Shown: positions 35,499-44,672 of the stretch, in pieces
Position numbering within the stretch: the stretch's first letter is position 1
Layout of the letters: each line of letters begins with the position of its first letter
Origin: Pimelobacter simplex
Lineage (GTDB): Bacteria > Actinomycetota > Actinomycetes > Propionibacteriales > Nocardioidaceae
Direction: 5' to 3'
Length of the DNA stretch: 64,000 nt
NCBI GenBank assembly: GCA_016803235.1
Contig: JADCLI010000027.1
Location: forward strand, 1-64,000
Notes under the pieces: generated by a model
Database searches by the model: none
The model's input: the letters and a program-made list of their open reading frames with translations, nothing else
Told to the model about the DNA's origin: nothing
Made by a program: the position numbers and the translations under genes

Positions 35499-36374
35499 AT
35501 GGGCGTGCGGCCGGAGCCGGAGCGCTTCCACGACGAGGGCTCGGCCGACCCGCCGAAGATCGTGCTCGAACGAGTGGAGTCCGGCGACGTGCACCGGCGC
35601 ACCGAGCGGTTCCGCATGCTGCACCGGATCGCCTACCGCGATCGCGAGCACGGTGACCTGCTGGTGCCCGCCGACCTCGGCACCTTCGAGACCGACCTGA
35701 CCTCGGTGCCGACCATCTTCACCTGGCTGGTGCCGCGCACCGGCCGCCACCTCCCGCCGGCGCTGCTGCACGACGGCCTGGTGCACGCGCCCGACCAGCC
35801 GGCCAGCTACCTGTCGGTCGAGGGTCACGTCCTGGACCGGGTGGCGGCCGACCGGGTGTTCCGGGCGGCGATGCGCGACACCGACACCGGCCCGGTCCGC
35901 AGCTGGCTGGTGTGGTCGGCGATCACGCTCTCGACCATCTGGCACGGGTCCGCGGCCTGGAGCCGTGCGACGCACCGCCGCTACCAGCTCGCCGCCGCGA
36001 TGAGCCTCGTGGTGATCGCGCTCCTCGGCGTGCTCGCGACCCTGGACCTGTTCGACGTCATCGACGGGGTGCCGTGGATGGGGGAGCGGTCCTTCGGGAT
36101 GGAGCTGGTCGGCGGGCTGGCGGGGGCGGTCGTCGTACCGCTGCTGCTCGGGCTGACCTGGGGCCGGTTCGCCGTCGCCGGCGTGGTGTCGGGGATCGCG
36201 CTCGCCGTGCTGCTGCACGTCACCGTGGCGCTCGGCCTGATCACGCTGGCCTACCAGTCGGCCGAGTGGATCGCCCGGCGCCGGCCGGTGGCGGCGATCG
36301 TCATCGCGGCCGTGGTGCTGGCCGCCCACCTCGTGCTGGTCGTCTTGTTCCTGACGCCATTCCGCTCGAACTGA
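35499..36374 (+). CDS. DUF1353 domain membrane protein
   Basis: The 291-residue protein has an N-terminal DUF1353 domain (about 35-120, with LGTFETDLTSVPTIFTWLVP and ALLHDGLVH) and four C-terminal membrane helices (about 165-290). DUF1353 is frequent in phages and plasmids but also in chromosomes; the fusion to membrane helices argues for a cellular gene. The start could be ATG 35499 or GTG 35505; both lie within 20 bases of the yyaL stop, suggesting co-transcription. Function unknown. Confidence 0.78.
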   Translation: MGVRPEPERFHDEGSADPPKIVLERVESGDVHRRTERFRMLHRIAYRDREHGDLLVPADLGTFETDLTSVPTIFTWLVPRTGRHLPPALLHDGLVHAPDQPASYLSVEGHVLDRVAADRVFRAAMRDTDTGPVRSWLVWSAITLSTIWHGSAAWSRATHRRYQLAAAMSLVVIALLGVLATLDLFDVIDGVPWMGERSFGMELVGGLAGAVVVPLLLGLTWGRFAVAGVVSGIALAVLLHVTVALGLITLAYQSAEWIARRRPVAAIVIAAVVLAAHLVLVVLFLTPFRSN

Positions 36375-36394
36375 CTCACGAGTAGGTTCGGGGC

Positions 36395-37870
36395 GTGACC
36401 ATCGACGCCGCCGCCACCTTCACCTCGCTCGACCCCGCCACCGGCGCGGTCGTCGGGACCCACCCGATCCACACCGCCGCCGACGTCGAGGCGGCGGTCG
36501 CCACCGCCCGCAAGCAGGCCGAGTGGTGGCAGGCCCTCGGCTTCGACGGCCGCAGGAAGGCGCTGGTGCGCTGGCGCAAGGTGATCGCCCGGCGGATGGA
36601 GGAGCTGGCCGCCCTGATGGCGCGCGAGACCGGCAAGCCCGACGGCGATGCCCTGCTCGAGACCGCGCTCGCGATCGACCACCTCGCCTGGGCGGCGAGC
36701 CACGCCGAGAAGGTGCTCAAGCGGCGCAGCGTCTCGCCCGGCCTGCTGATGGTCAACCAGGCCGCGAGCGTGGAGTACCGCCCGCTCGGTGTCGTCGGGG
36801 TCATCGGCCCGTGGAACTACCCGGTCTTCACGCCGATGGGCTCGATCGCCTACGCCCTCGCGGCCGGCAACGCCGTCGTCTTCAAGCCCTCCGAGTACAC
36901 CCCCGGCGTCGGCGAGTGGCTCGCCGCGACCTTCCGCGAGGCCGTGGGCCGTCCGGTGCTCCAGGTCGTCACCGGGTACGGCGAGACCGGGGCCGCGCTC
37001 ACCACGGCCGGTGTCGACAAGGTGGCGTTCACCGGCTCCACCGCGACCGGCAAGCGGGTGATGGCGGCGTGCGCCGAGACCCTCACGCCCGTCGTGATCG
37101 AGGCCGGCGGCAAGGACGCGCTGATCGTCGCCGAGGACGCCGACGTCCCCGAGGCCGCCGAGGCCGCCCTGTGGGGCGCGGCCGCCAACGCCGGCCAGAC
37201 CTGTGCCGGCGTCGAGCGGGTCTACGTCCACGACCGCGTCTACGACCAGTTCCTCGACGAGCTCGTCGCCCAGGCGAAGAAGCTGGAGGCGCGACCCGGC
37301 GGCCAGGTCGGGCCGATCACCATGCCCTCGCAGGTCGACATCATCCGCCGCCACGTCGACGACGCGCTGGCCCGAGGCGGCCGCGCCCTGGTCGGCGGCC
37401 CGGTGCCCGAGGGCGCTCGCTTCGTGCAGCCGACCGTGCTGGTCGACGTCCCCGAGGACTCGGCGGCGGTGCAGGAGGAGACCTTCGGGCCGACGGTAAC
37501 GGTGTCCCGCGTGAAGAGCATGGACGAGGCGATCGAGCGGGCCAACGGCACCCGCTACGCCCTCGGGTCGACGGTGTTCTCCAAGGAGCACGGCATGGAG
37601 ATCGCGCAGCGGCTGCGTGCCGGCATGACCGCGATCAACGGGGTGATCTCGTTCGCGGGCATCCCCACCCTGCCGTTCGGCGGCGTCGGCGACTCCGGCT
37701 TCGGCCGGATCCACGGACCCGACGGGCTGCGCGAGTTCACCTACCCGCACGCGATCGCCCGCCAGCGGTTCAAGCCGGCGATCGCGCTCACCACCTTCCG
37801 CCGCACGGCGAAGGAGGAGCAGCAGCTCACGAAGGTCGTGCGCGGGCTGTACGGGCGCGGGAAGCGCTAG
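36395..37870 (+). CDS. NAD(P)-dependent aldehyde dehydrogenase
   Basis: The 491-residue enzyme oxidises an aldehyde to the acid. It has the cofactor segment PWNYPVFTP, VFKPSEYTP, FTGSTATGKRV, the general base in VIEAGGKD and the nucleophile in GQTCAGVERV (Cys270). The substrate cannot be deduced. GTG start with TAGGTT six bases upstream (36383-36388). The end overlaps the converging EamA gene by 44 bases. Confidence 0.93.
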   Translation: MTIDAAATFTSLDPATGAVVGTHPIHTAADVEAAVATARKQAEWWQALGFDGRRKALVRWRKVIARRMEELAALMARETGKPDGDALLETALAIDHLAWAASHAEKVLKRRSVSPGLLMVNQAASVEYRPLGVVGVIGPWNYPVFTPMGSIAYALAAGNAVVFKPSEYTPGVGEWLAATFREAVGRPVLQVVTGYGETGAALTTAGVDKVAFTGSTATGKRVMAACAETLTPVVIEAGGKDALIVAEDADVPEAAEAALWGAAANAGQTCAGVERVYVHDRVYDQFLDELVAQAKKLEARPGGQVGPITMPSQVDIIRRHVDDALARGGRALVGGPVPEGARFVQPTVLVDVPEDSAAVQEETFGPTVTVSRVKSMDEAIERANGTRYALGSTVFSKEHGMEIAQRLRAGMTAINGVISFAGIPTLPFGGVGDSGFGRIHGPDGLREFTYPHAIARQRFKPAIALTTFRRTAKEEQQLTKVVRGLYGRGKR

Positions 37871-38723
37871 CCGCGCACGCCACGACCGCGAGGCCACCGA
37901 GCGCGGTCAGCCAGGTGATCCGCTCACCGAGCAGCAGCCCCGCCCAGGTGATCGACAGCACCGGCTGGGCGAGCTGGACCTGGCTGACCTGCGCCATCGG
38001 GCCGATCGCGAGTCCGCGGTACCAGGCGAAGAAGCCGAGGAACATGCTGACGCAGGCCAGGTAGGCGAAGCACAGCCACTGGGTCGGGCTCGCCGACGGC
38101 GGGTCGGCGACCATGCTGGTCGCCGTCAGCGCGAGCATCACCGGCGCGGCGAGCACCAGCGCCCACGAGATGGTCTGCCACGAGCCGAGCTCGCGGGAGA
38201 TCACGCCGCCCTCGGCGTACCCCGTCGCACAGGCGAGCACCGCCAGGACGAGCAGCAGGTCCGCGCGCTGGAGGTGACCCGCACCGCCGCCCTGCAGCAC
38301 CGCGAAGCCCACCGCGGCCACCGCTCCCAGTGCGGCGAACACCCAGAACGCGCGGACCGGCCGCTCGCCGGTGCGCAGTACCGCGATCACGGCGGTGGCG
38401 GCGGGCAGCATCGCGATCACCACGGCGCCGTGGCTGGCGGGCACCTCGGTCAGGGCGTACGACGTCAGCAGCGGGAACCCCGCGACCACGCCGCCGGCGA
38501 CCACGGCGAGCCGCACCCACTGGCGACCGCGGGGGAGCGCCTGCCGGGTGAGGGCGAGGGCGCCGGCGGCCAGCGCGGCGGCGACCACGGCGCGGCCGGC
38601 GCCGATGAAGAGCGGGTCCAGCCCGCCGAGGGCGACCCGGGTCAGCGGCACCGTGAAGGAGAAGGCGAGGACACCGGCCAGGCTCCAGGCGAGACCGGCG
38701 GGGAGTGTTGATAGCGGGTGCAA
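37827..38723 (-). CDS. EamA/DMT family transporter
   Basis: The 298-residue protein has about ten membrane helices in two EamA repeats, ending in the basic tail SRARTARARPS. Members export amino acids or metabolites. TTG 38723 is proposed as start because TATCGT lies seven bases upstream on the minus strand; ATG 38756, whose bases overlap the start codon of the divergent regulator, would add eleven residues. The gene is divergent from a MocR-type regulator, and such pairs usually mean that the regulator controls the transporter. Confidence 0.85.
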   Translation of the reverse strand: MHPLSTLPAGLAWSLAGVLAFSFTVPLTRVALGGLDPLFIGAGRAVVAAALAAGALALTRQALPRGRQWVRLAVVAGGVVAGFPLLTSYALTEVPASHGAVVIAMLPAATAVIAVLRTGERPVRAFWVFAALGAVAAVGFAVLQGGGAGHLQRADLLLVLAVLACATGYAEGGVISRELGSWQTISWALVLAAPVMLALTATSMVADPPSASPTQWLCFAYLACVSMFLGFFAWYRGLAIGPMAQVSQVQLAQPVLSITWAGLLLGERITWLTALGGLAVVACAASASRARTARARPS

Positions 38724-38770
38724 TCGGGGGACGATAGCGCTACTCTGTGCTGACATGAGCAACGATAGCA
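38710..38770. promoter_or_regulatory. Three GATAGC direct repeats in the EamA/MocR divergent promoter
   Basis: GATAGCG occurs at 38710-38716 and 38733-38739, and GATAGCA at 38764-38770, all on the plus strand, 23 and 31 bases apart. They flank TATCGT (minus -10, 38737-38732) and TACTCT (plus -10, 38741-38746). MocR regulators such as GabR and PdxR bind direct repeats, so these are good operator candidates. Confidence 0.55.
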
Positions 38771-40167
38771 GTGCGCGGATCGTCGCGGGACTCCGCGCCT
38801 GGATCAAGGACGCCGCCGCGGGCGCCCAGCTGCCGTCGTCCCGCCACCTCGTCACCGAGTACGGCGCCAGCCCCGTCACCGTGCAGAAGGCGCTGCGCCG
38901 GCTGGTGGCCGAGGGCCTCGTCGAGAGCCGCCCCGGCGTGGGCACCTTCGTCCGCGCGGTCCGACCGGCCCGGGGCCCGGACTTCGGCTGGCAGACCGGC
39001 GCCCTGCGTGCACCGCGAGCCGACCTGGCGAAGGTGGCCGGGCCGCTGCAGACCGCGCCGCCCGAGGCGGTGTCGCTGCACGCCGGCTACCCGGGCCCGG
39101 ACCTGCTGCCCGAGCGCCTGGTGCGCACCGCGCTCGGCCGCGCCGCCCGCGGAGCCGCCGCCACCTCGCGGCCGCCGGCCGCGGGCCTTCCCGAGCTGAG
39201 GGCCTGGTTCGCCACCGAGCTGGCCGACGCCACCCCCACCCACCTCAGCGCGGTGACGCCGAACGACGTGGTGGTGGCGCCCGGCTCGCAGAGCGCCCTG
39301 GCCTCGATCTTCCGGGCCCTGGTGGCGCCCGGCCAGGCGCTGCTCATCGAGTCGCCGACGTACTGGGGCGCGATCCAGGCCGCCCGCCAGGCCGGGGTCG
39401 AGCTGGTCCCGGTGCCGAGCGACGCGCACGGGCCCGACCCGGCCGAGGTCGACCGGACCCTGCGGGAGACGGGGGCCCGAGCCTTCTACGCCCAGCCCAG
39501 CTTCGCCAACCCGACCGGCGCGCACTGGAGCGTCGAGCGCGGGGAGGAGGTGCTGGACGTCGTGCGACGGCACGGCGCCTTCCTCGTCGAGGACGACTGG
39601 GCCCACGACTTCGGCATCGACGCCGAGGTCCGCCCGATCGCGGCGCGCGACGACGCCGGCCACGTGGTCTACCTGCGCTCACTGACCAAGAGCGTCTCGC
39701 CGTCGATCCGGGTCGCGGCGGTCTACGCCCGGGGGCCGGCGCGCGACCGGATCCTCGGCGACCGGGCCGCCGAGTCGATGTACGTCAGCGGGCTCCTCCA
39801 GCAGGCAGCACTCGAGGTCGTCAGTGACCCCGGCTGGCGCACCCACCTGCGGCGGCTGCGTGGCCAGCTCCGCGAGCGCCGCGACCTGCTCGTCGCCGCG
39901 GTCCGGGACCACGCACCCTCGCTCGCGCTCGACGTCGTCCCTCCCGGCGGCCTGCACCTGTGGGCCCGGCTGCCCGACGGCACCGACGCGGCGCAGGTCG
40001 TGCGCGACTGCGCTGCCGACGGCGTGTGGGTCGCGGCGGGCGACGAGTGGTTCCCGGCGGAGCCCGCGGCGCCGTACCTCCGGCTCACCTTCATCGGCCC
40101 GGAGCCGGGCGGGTACGCCGCCGCGCTGCAGGTCGCCGAGCGGGCGGTCGGGCGGCAGCACCGCTGA
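38755..40167 (+). CDS. MocR/PdxR-type GntR regulator with aminotransferase domain
   Basis: The 470-residue protein has an N-terminal winged helix-turn-helix (about 5-70, LPSSRHLVTEYGASPVTVQK) and a fold-type-I aminotransferase-like domain (about 100-465). The PLP lysine is in LTKSVSPSIRVA (Lys312). Such regulators sense PLP-amino acid adducts and control vitamin B6 or amino-acid genes. TACTCT lies eight bases before the ATG, suggesting a leaderless mRNA. The likely target is the divergent EamA exporter through the GATAGC repeats. Confidence 0.92.
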   Translation: MSNDSSARIVAGLRAWIKDAAAGAQLPSSRHLVTEYGASPVTVQKALRRLVAEGLVESRPGVGTFVRAVRPARGPDFGWQTGALRAPRADLAKVAGPLQTAPPEAVSLHAGYPGPDLLPERLVRTALGRAARGAAATSRPPAAGLPELRAWFATELADATPTHLSAVTPNDVVVAPGSQSALASIFRALVAPGQALLIESPTYWGAIQAARQAGVELVPVPSDAHGPDPAEVDRTLRETGARAFYAQPSFANPTGAHWSVERGEEVLDVVRRHGAFLVEDDWAHDFGIDAEVRPIAARDDAGHVVYLRSLTKSVSPSIRVAAVYARGPARDRILGDRAAESMYVSGLLQQAALEVVSDPGWRTHLRRLRGQLRERRDLLVAAVRDHAPSLALDVVPPGGLHLWARLPDGTDAAQVVRDCAADGVWVAAGDEWFPAEPAAPYLRLTFIGPEPGGYAAALQVAERAVGRQHR

Positions 40168-40195
40168 ACCGTGGCGGCCGGGGTACCGCGCACCC

Positions 40196-40831
40196 GTGGG
40201 AGCCGAGGAGTGGGTGCCGGACCGTCCGACGCTGCCGCGGCTGCGGGCCGCGGTGCAGGAGTGTCGCGGGTGCGAGCTGTACCGGGACGCCACGCAGGGC
40301 GTGATGGGCGACGGCGACCCGGACGCCGAGCTGGTGCTGCTCGGCGAGCAGCCCGGCGACCAGGAGGACCAGGCCGGCGAGCCCTTCGTCGGGCCGGCGG
40401 GGCACGTGCTCGACGACGCCCTCGCGGAGGCTGGGATCGCGCCGGACCGGGTGTTCCGCACCAACGTGGTCAAGCACTTCCGCTGGTCCGGGGTGCGCGG
40501 CAAGCGGCGCATCCACCAGTCGCCCAAGCAGCAGCACGTGGCGGCCTGCCGGCCCTGGCTGGACGCGGAGCTCCGGCTGCTGCGTCCGCAGGGGGTCGTG
40601 CTGCTGGGCGGGACCGCGGGCAAGGCGCTCTACGGTCCGTCCTTCAAGGTCGGAGAGTGCCGCGGACGACGGCTCGCGTGGCCCGAGGACCGGCCGGTCG
40701 CCGTACCTCCGGCGTGGGTGCTGGCGACGACGCACCCCTCGGCGGTGCTGCGGGCGCGCGACCAGCGGCAGGCGGCGTACGACGGGCTCGTGGCCGACCT
40801 GCGCCTCGCGCTCGACCTGCTCGCGGGCTAG
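40196..40831 (+). CDS. UdgX family uracil-DNA binding protein
   Basis: The 211-residue protein belongs to the uracil-DNA glycosylase superfamily. It has a CxxC in ECRGCELY with two further cluster-ligand-type cysteines, the family-4-like GEQPGDQED motif and the UdgX-specific loop KRRIHQSP (103-110) with His107. In Mycobacterium smegmatis UdgX the equivalent histidine (His109) becomes covalently bound to the deoxyribose at the uracil site, so the protein marks rather than releases uracil. GTG 40196 was chosen by frame and by the N-terminus of homologues; no ribosome-binding site is obvious. Confidence 0.9.
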   Translation: MGAEEWVPDRPTLPRLRAAVQECRGCELYRDATQGVMGDGDPDAELVLLGEQPGDQEDQAGEPFVGPAGHVLDDALAEAGIAPDRVFRTNVVKHFRWSGVRGKRRIHQSPKQQHVAACRPWLDAELRLLRPQGVVLLGGTAGKALYGPSFKVGECRGRRLAWPEDRPVAVPPAWVLATTHPSAVLRARDQRQAAYDGLVADLRLALDLLAG

Positions 40832-41754
40832 TGGTCGAGCGCGGCGTACGCGACCGCGATCGCCGCGCCCAGCCGCGCGTTGTCGCGCACCAGCGCGATG
40901 TTGGTCTCCAGCGACGCACCGCCGGAGAGCTCGACGATCCGGCCGAGCAGGTACGGCGTGATGTCCTTGCCGCGGACCCCGCGCTCGTCGGCGTCGGCGA
41001 GTGCCTGCTGGATGGTGCGCTCGATCTGCGCCTGCGGGATCTCGTCCTCGACGGGGACCGGGTTGGCGACCGAGACGGCGCCCTCGAGCCCGAGGTCCCA
41101 CTTGGCGCGCATCATCGCCGCGACCTGCTCGGGCTCGTCGAGGCGCATTGGCGCGGAGAATCCGCTGGAGCGGGAGAAGAAGGACGGGAACTCGTCGGCG
41201 CGGTAGGCCACGACCGGGACGCCGAGGGTCTCGAGGACCTCGAGGGTGCGGCCGATGTCGAGCAGCGACTTCACGCCGGCGCTGACGACGGCGACGTCGG
41301 TGCGGCTCATCTCCGTCAGGTCGGCCGAGACGTCCATGGACGACTCTGCGCCGCGGTGCACGCCGCCGAGGCCGCCGGTCACGAACACCCGGATCCCGGC
41401 GAGCGCGGCGAGGCGCATGGTCGCGGCGACGGTGGTGGCGCCGTGGGCGCGTCGGGCGGCGACGTACCCGAGGTCGCGGATGCTGACCTTGGTCACCGAC
41501 GGGTCGGAGGCGAGGAGGTCGAGCTCGCCGGGGGACAGCCCGATCCGCGGGACGCCCTCGAGGACGGCGATCGTGGCCGGGGTGGCGCCGGCGTCGCGGA
41601 CGATCTGCTCGACCTCGCGGGCCATCTCGACGTTGCGCGGGTACGGCATCCCGTGGCTGATGATCGTCGACTCCAGCGCGACGACCGGCCCACCGGCCGC
41701 CAGGGCCTCCGCGACCTCGGGGGCGACGCACAGGAGCGGGTGGGGGCTGGTCAC
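40828..41754 (-). CDS. psuG: Pseudouridine-5'-phosphate glycosidase
   Basis: PsuG splits pseudouridine 5'-phosphate into uracil and ribose 5-phosphate by breaking a C-C glycosidic bond. The 308-residue protein shows [41 protein letters not shown] (catalytic-type lysine) and SANPVP-like [10 protein letters not shown] near the C-terminus. Its GTG start overlaps the stop of the kinase gene by four bases, and together they convert pseudouridine to central metabolites. Confidence 0.95.
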   Translation of the reverse strand: MTSPHPLLCVAPEVAEALAAGGPVVALESTIISHGMPYPRNVEMAREVEQIVRDAGATPATIAVLEGVPRIGLSPGELDLLASDPSVTKVSIRDLGYVAARRAHGATTVAATMRLAALAGIRVFVTGGLGGVHRGAESSMDVSADLTEMSRTDVAVVSAGVKSLLDIGRTLEVLETLGVPVVAYRADEFPSFFSRSSGFSAPMRLDEPEQVAAMMRAKWDLGLEGAVSVANPVPVEDEIPQAQIERTIQQALADADERGVRGKDITPYLLGRIVELSGGASLETNIALVRDNARLGAAIAVAYAALDH

Positions 41755-42737
41755 GAGAGTTTCTCCGTTCGGGCGGCGTGGATCGCGGTGGCGAGGTCGG
41801 GGCGGACGGTGTCGGGATGGGCGACGGTGAGCGCGGCGGCACGGTGGCCGAGCTCGGCGGCGGTGGTCGGGGCCGCGCCGTCGGTGCGGGCCGCGACGTA
41901 CGCGGCCGTCATCGCGTCCCCGGCTCCGGTGACGTCGACGACGTCGGCGGGCGGTGCCTCGAGGAGGGTGACCGTGCCGTCGTCGCTGAGCAGGCTGCCG
42001 CGCCGGCCGCGGCGTACCCACACCCGGCGTACGCCGCGCTCGTGCAGCTCGGCCGCCGCCCGGGCGATCGCAGGCCGGGTGTCGGCGACCGGGCCGCCGG
42101 TGAGCGCGGCGAGCTCGGCGAGGTTGGGGGTGACCGTGTCGACCGGGGCGCCGTCGAGCAGCGGCGCGAGACGGCCGGCCTTCGCGACGCTGACCGGGTC
42201 GAGGAGCAGCGGCACGTCGTGCTGGGCGCAGGCCTGGATCGACCAGCGCACCACGTCGGCCGGGATGTTGCCGTCGACGACCAGGAAGTCCGCGCGCGGG
42301 ACCAGGTCGCGGGCCCGGCCGAGACGGTCGACGGTGAGCGCATCGGTGGCGCGCAGGTCGGAAGCGCCCACGACCAGCTCCCCGTCGTGGTCGAGGGTGG
42401 CCAGATAGGTGCCCGTGGCGAACCCGCCGCGGACCACGTGGTCGACGTGCACGCCCGCGTCGGCGGTGCGGGCCAGCAGCTCCCGACCGAAGGCGTCGTC
42501 GCCGACCGCGGCCACGAGGAAGGTACGACGTCCGAGCCGGGCCAGGCCCTCCGCGATGTTGCGGCCCACCCCGCCGGGGGAGGTGCGGATCGTGGCCGGG
42601 TTGCTGGTGCCGGGGACGGCTCGGGTGTCGGTCACCGCCTTGACGTCCATCACCGCACCGCCGATGACGACGCTGTACCGGTCTGGCCGTCGCTTCGCCC
42701 CGACGGGATCCGACGCAGGAGACTCGCGGCTGCTCAT
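41751..42737 (-). CDS. psuK: PfkB-family kinase, probable pseudouridine kinase
   Basis: The 328-residue sugar/nucleoside kinase has [15 protein letters not shown] near the N-terminus (substrate site) and [13 protein letters not shown] (catalytic aspartate and anion hole) near residue 270. Coupling to psuG (four-base overlap) makes pseudouridine the likely substrate: it would make pseudouridine 5'-phosphate for PsuG. Its ATG overlaps the stop of the preceding membrane-protein gene by four bases. Confidence 0.9.
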   Translation of the reverse strand: MSSRESPASDPVGAKRRPDRYSVVIGGAVMDVKAVTDTRAVPGTSNPATIRTSPGGVGRNIAEGLARLGRRTFLVAAVGDDAFGRELLARTADAGVHVDHVVRGGFATGTYLATLDHDGELVVGASDLRATDALTVDRLGRARDLVPRADFLVVDGNIPADVVRWSIQACAQHDVPLLLDPVSVAKAGRLAPLLDGAPVDTVTPNLAELAALTGGPVADTRPAIARAAAELHERGVRRVWVRRGRRGSLLSDDGTVTLLEAPPADVVDVTGAGDAMTAAYVAARTDGAAPTTAAELGHRAAALTVAHPDTVRPDLATAIHAARTEKLS

Positions 42738-43462
42738 CGGGTGCCGGGCGTCTCGCGGTGGTGGTTGAGCACCGCGATCTTCTGCCAGATCTTGCGCTCC
42801 AAGGAGACCGTCAGCGTCTCGACGGTGCTGACCGTGTCGAGCACGACCGGGTCGCGGGACGCCTCGGCGCACAGGGCCGCGGTCTTGCCGATCAGGCTCA
42901 GCAGCTCCGAGCAGTAGTCGAGGTAGTGCTCGAGCTGGTCGGTGTCGAGGTCCATCGGGACGCTCACGTCGGTCGGCACGAACTCCGCGCGCAGGCGCTC
43001 CGGGTCCTTGGTCAGCTGGTGCATGTCGACGATGTGGGCCAGCGATCGCAGCCGGTGAAGCAGCTCGAGCAGGTTCGAGCGCTGCAGCCGCTCCGGCACC
43101 GAGTAGAGGAACCAGGTCGCCAGTGCCGCGAACACCAGGTCGTTGACCGTGCTCTCCAGCAGCGGGATCCAGGCGAGCCCGTCGTCGGGCGCGTCCTCGA
43201 GCGCCGCGCGGACCGCCAGCACCATCACGGTCGCGGTCACCGCGAGCACCGCCACGATCCCGAACCGCGACACCGGCCGCAGCCACGACCGGCGCCCGCG
43301 GGCCATGGCCGTCGACGAGTCGACCGTCTCGACGAGTCCCGCGAGCTCGCCGACCACCCGGTTCAGCCCGCGCCCGGGGAAGCGGGCGGCGATGCGCTGC
43401 TCGAGGCGGCGCACGGTCGCGAGGACCGGCGCGGCCTGGACGCGCTCCAGCGGGGACGGCAC
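42734..43462 (-). CDS. Hypothetical membrane protein, first gene of the psu operon
   Basis: The 242-residue protein has a helical N-terminus, two membrane helices (about 68-88 and 100-122) and a long helical C-terminal cytoplasmic domain with [19 protein letters not shown]. It shows no transporter signature, so it is not an evident pseudouridine permease. It is translationally coupled to psuK and begins the operon. GTG start with TAGGCT six bases upstream on the minus strand. Function unknown. Confidence 0.78.
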   Translation of the reverse strand: MPSPLERVQAAPVLATVRRLEQRIAARFPGRGLNRVVGELAGLVETVDSSTAMARGRRSWLRPVSRFGIVAVLAVTATVMVLAVRAALEDAPDDGLAWIPLLESTVNDLVFAALATWFLYSVPERLQRSNLLELLHRLRSLAHIVDMHQLTKDPERLRAEFVPTDVSVPMDLDTDQLEHYLDYCSELLSLIGKTAALCAEASRDPVVLDTVSTVETLTVSLERKIWQKIAVLNHHRETPGTR

Positions 43463-43468
43463 GGCCGC

Positions 43469-43499
43469 AGCCTAGACTCATCGCGACCCCGCCTACGAT
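43469..43499. promoter_or_regulatory. Divergent leaderless promoters of the psu operon and the RNA methyltransferase
   Basis: TAGGCT on the minus strand (43474-43469) and TACGAT on the plus strand (43494-43499) each lie six bases before the respective start codon. The whole divergent promoter region is 43 bases. Confidence 0.55.
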
Positions 43500-43505
43500 G
43501 GAGCC

Positions 43506-44672
43506 ATGGGTCTCGCCGTGCTCGACTGCGCCCACTTCGCGGCGGGGGAGTGCCGGTCGTGCACCTGGCTCGGGCAGCGGTACGACGACCAGCTGGCCGC
43601 CAAGCTCGCCGCGGCCCGGGCGCTGGTCGACGCGCCGGGGCTGGTGTGGCTGCCCCCGGTGACCAGTCCTGCGGCGGGCTTCCGCAACAAGGCGAAGATG
43701 GTCGTCGCCGGGACGGCGGCAGCGCCCGCCCTCGGGATCCTCGACCCGGAGGGAGCCGGGGTCGACCTGCGCGACTGTGCGCTGCACGAGCCGGTGATCG
43801 TGGCGGCCCTGCCGGTGCTGGCCGAGCTGGTGACGCGCGCCGACCTGACGCCGTACGACGTCGCCTCGGCGGCACCGGTCAGCCAGCGCGGCGAGCTGAA
43901 GCACCTGCTCGTGACGGCCTCGCCCGACGGCGAGCTGATGGTCCGCCTGGTGGTCCGCTCGACCGCCGTCGAGGCCCGGGTCCGCAAGCACCTGCCGTGG
44001 CTGCTCGCTGCCCTGCCGGGACTTCGGGTGGTCACGCTCAACGTCCAACCCGAGCACCGCGCGGTCCTCGAGGGCGAGCGCGAGGTCGTGCTCACCGAGG
44101 CCGACACCCTGCCGATGCGGCTCGGCGGGGTGAGCCTGCACCTGCGTCCGCGCAGCTTCTTCCAGACCAACACGACCGTGGCCGCGGCGCTGTACGCCGA
44201 GGCGGCCGCCTGGGTCGCCGATCTCGCGCCGTCGCGGGTGGTCGACCTCTACTGCGGGGTGGGCGGGTTCGCGCTCCACCTCGCCGCGCCGGGACGGCAG
44301 GTGACAGGCATCGAGATCAGCGCCGATGCGATCGCCTCGGCGCAGCGCTCACGCGACGAGGCCGGACTGCCCGGCGAGATCGGGTTCGCGGTCGGCGACG
44401 CCACCGCGCCCGAGCACGCCGGCCTGCTCGCCGGAGCCGACCTGGTCGTGGTCAACCCGCCCCGGCGCGGCCTCGGCCGGGAGCTGTCGTTGCGGCTGGA
44501 GGAGTCGGGCGCGGCCCACGTGCTCTACTCCAGCTGCAACCCGGAGACGCTGGCGCGCGACCTGGCCGACCTGGCGTCGTACCGGCCGGTGCGGGGACGG
44601 CTGCTCGACATGTTCCCGCAGACCCCGCACGCGGAGGTTCTGCTGCTCCTGTCGCGTCAGCGCAGCGAGTAG
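43506..44672 (+). CDS. 23S rRNA uracil C5-methyltransferase, RlmC-like
   Basis: The 388-residue enzyme is a TrmA/RlmD/RlmC-type m5U methyltransferase. It has Fe-S cluster cysteines (Cys8, Cys16 and Cys19 in DCAHFAAGECRSC, and one in RDCALHE), the SAM-binding DLYCGVGGFAL, VVNPPRRG and the catalytic nucleophile in YSSCNPETLARD. No N-terminal TRAM domain is present and the length matches RlmC (U747) rather than RlmD. ATG start with TACGAT six bases upstream. It converges on the hemolysin III gene with a 16-base overlap. Confidence 0.88.
   Translation: MGLAVLDCAHFAAGECRSCTWLGQRYDDQLAAKLAAARALVDAPGLVWLPPVTSPAAGFRNKAKMVVAGTAAAPALGILDPEGAGVDLRDCALHEPVIVAALPVLAELVTRADLTPYDVASAAPVSQRGELKHLLVTASPDGELMVRLVVRSTAVEARVRKHLPWLLAALPGLRVVTLNVQPEHRAVLEGEREVVLTEADTLPMRLGGVSLHLRPRSFFQTNTTVAAALYAEAAAWVADLAPSRVVDLYCGVGGFALHLAAPGRQVTGIEISADAIASAQRSRDEAGLPGEIGFAVGDATAPEHAGLLAGADLVVVNPPRRGLGRELSLRLEESGAAHVLYSSCNPETLARDLADLASYRPVRGRLLDMFPQTPHAEVLLLLSRQRSE

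Noticed and set aside
35499..36374. Prophage remnant suggested by the DUF1353 domain
   Set aside because: No other phage genes, integrase or attachment-site repeats occur nearby, and the domain is fused to four membrane helices in a chromosomal operon.
40171..40195. GTG at 40171 as UdgX start
   Set aside because: It is in a different frame from the UdgX coding sequence; GTG 40196 is in frame.
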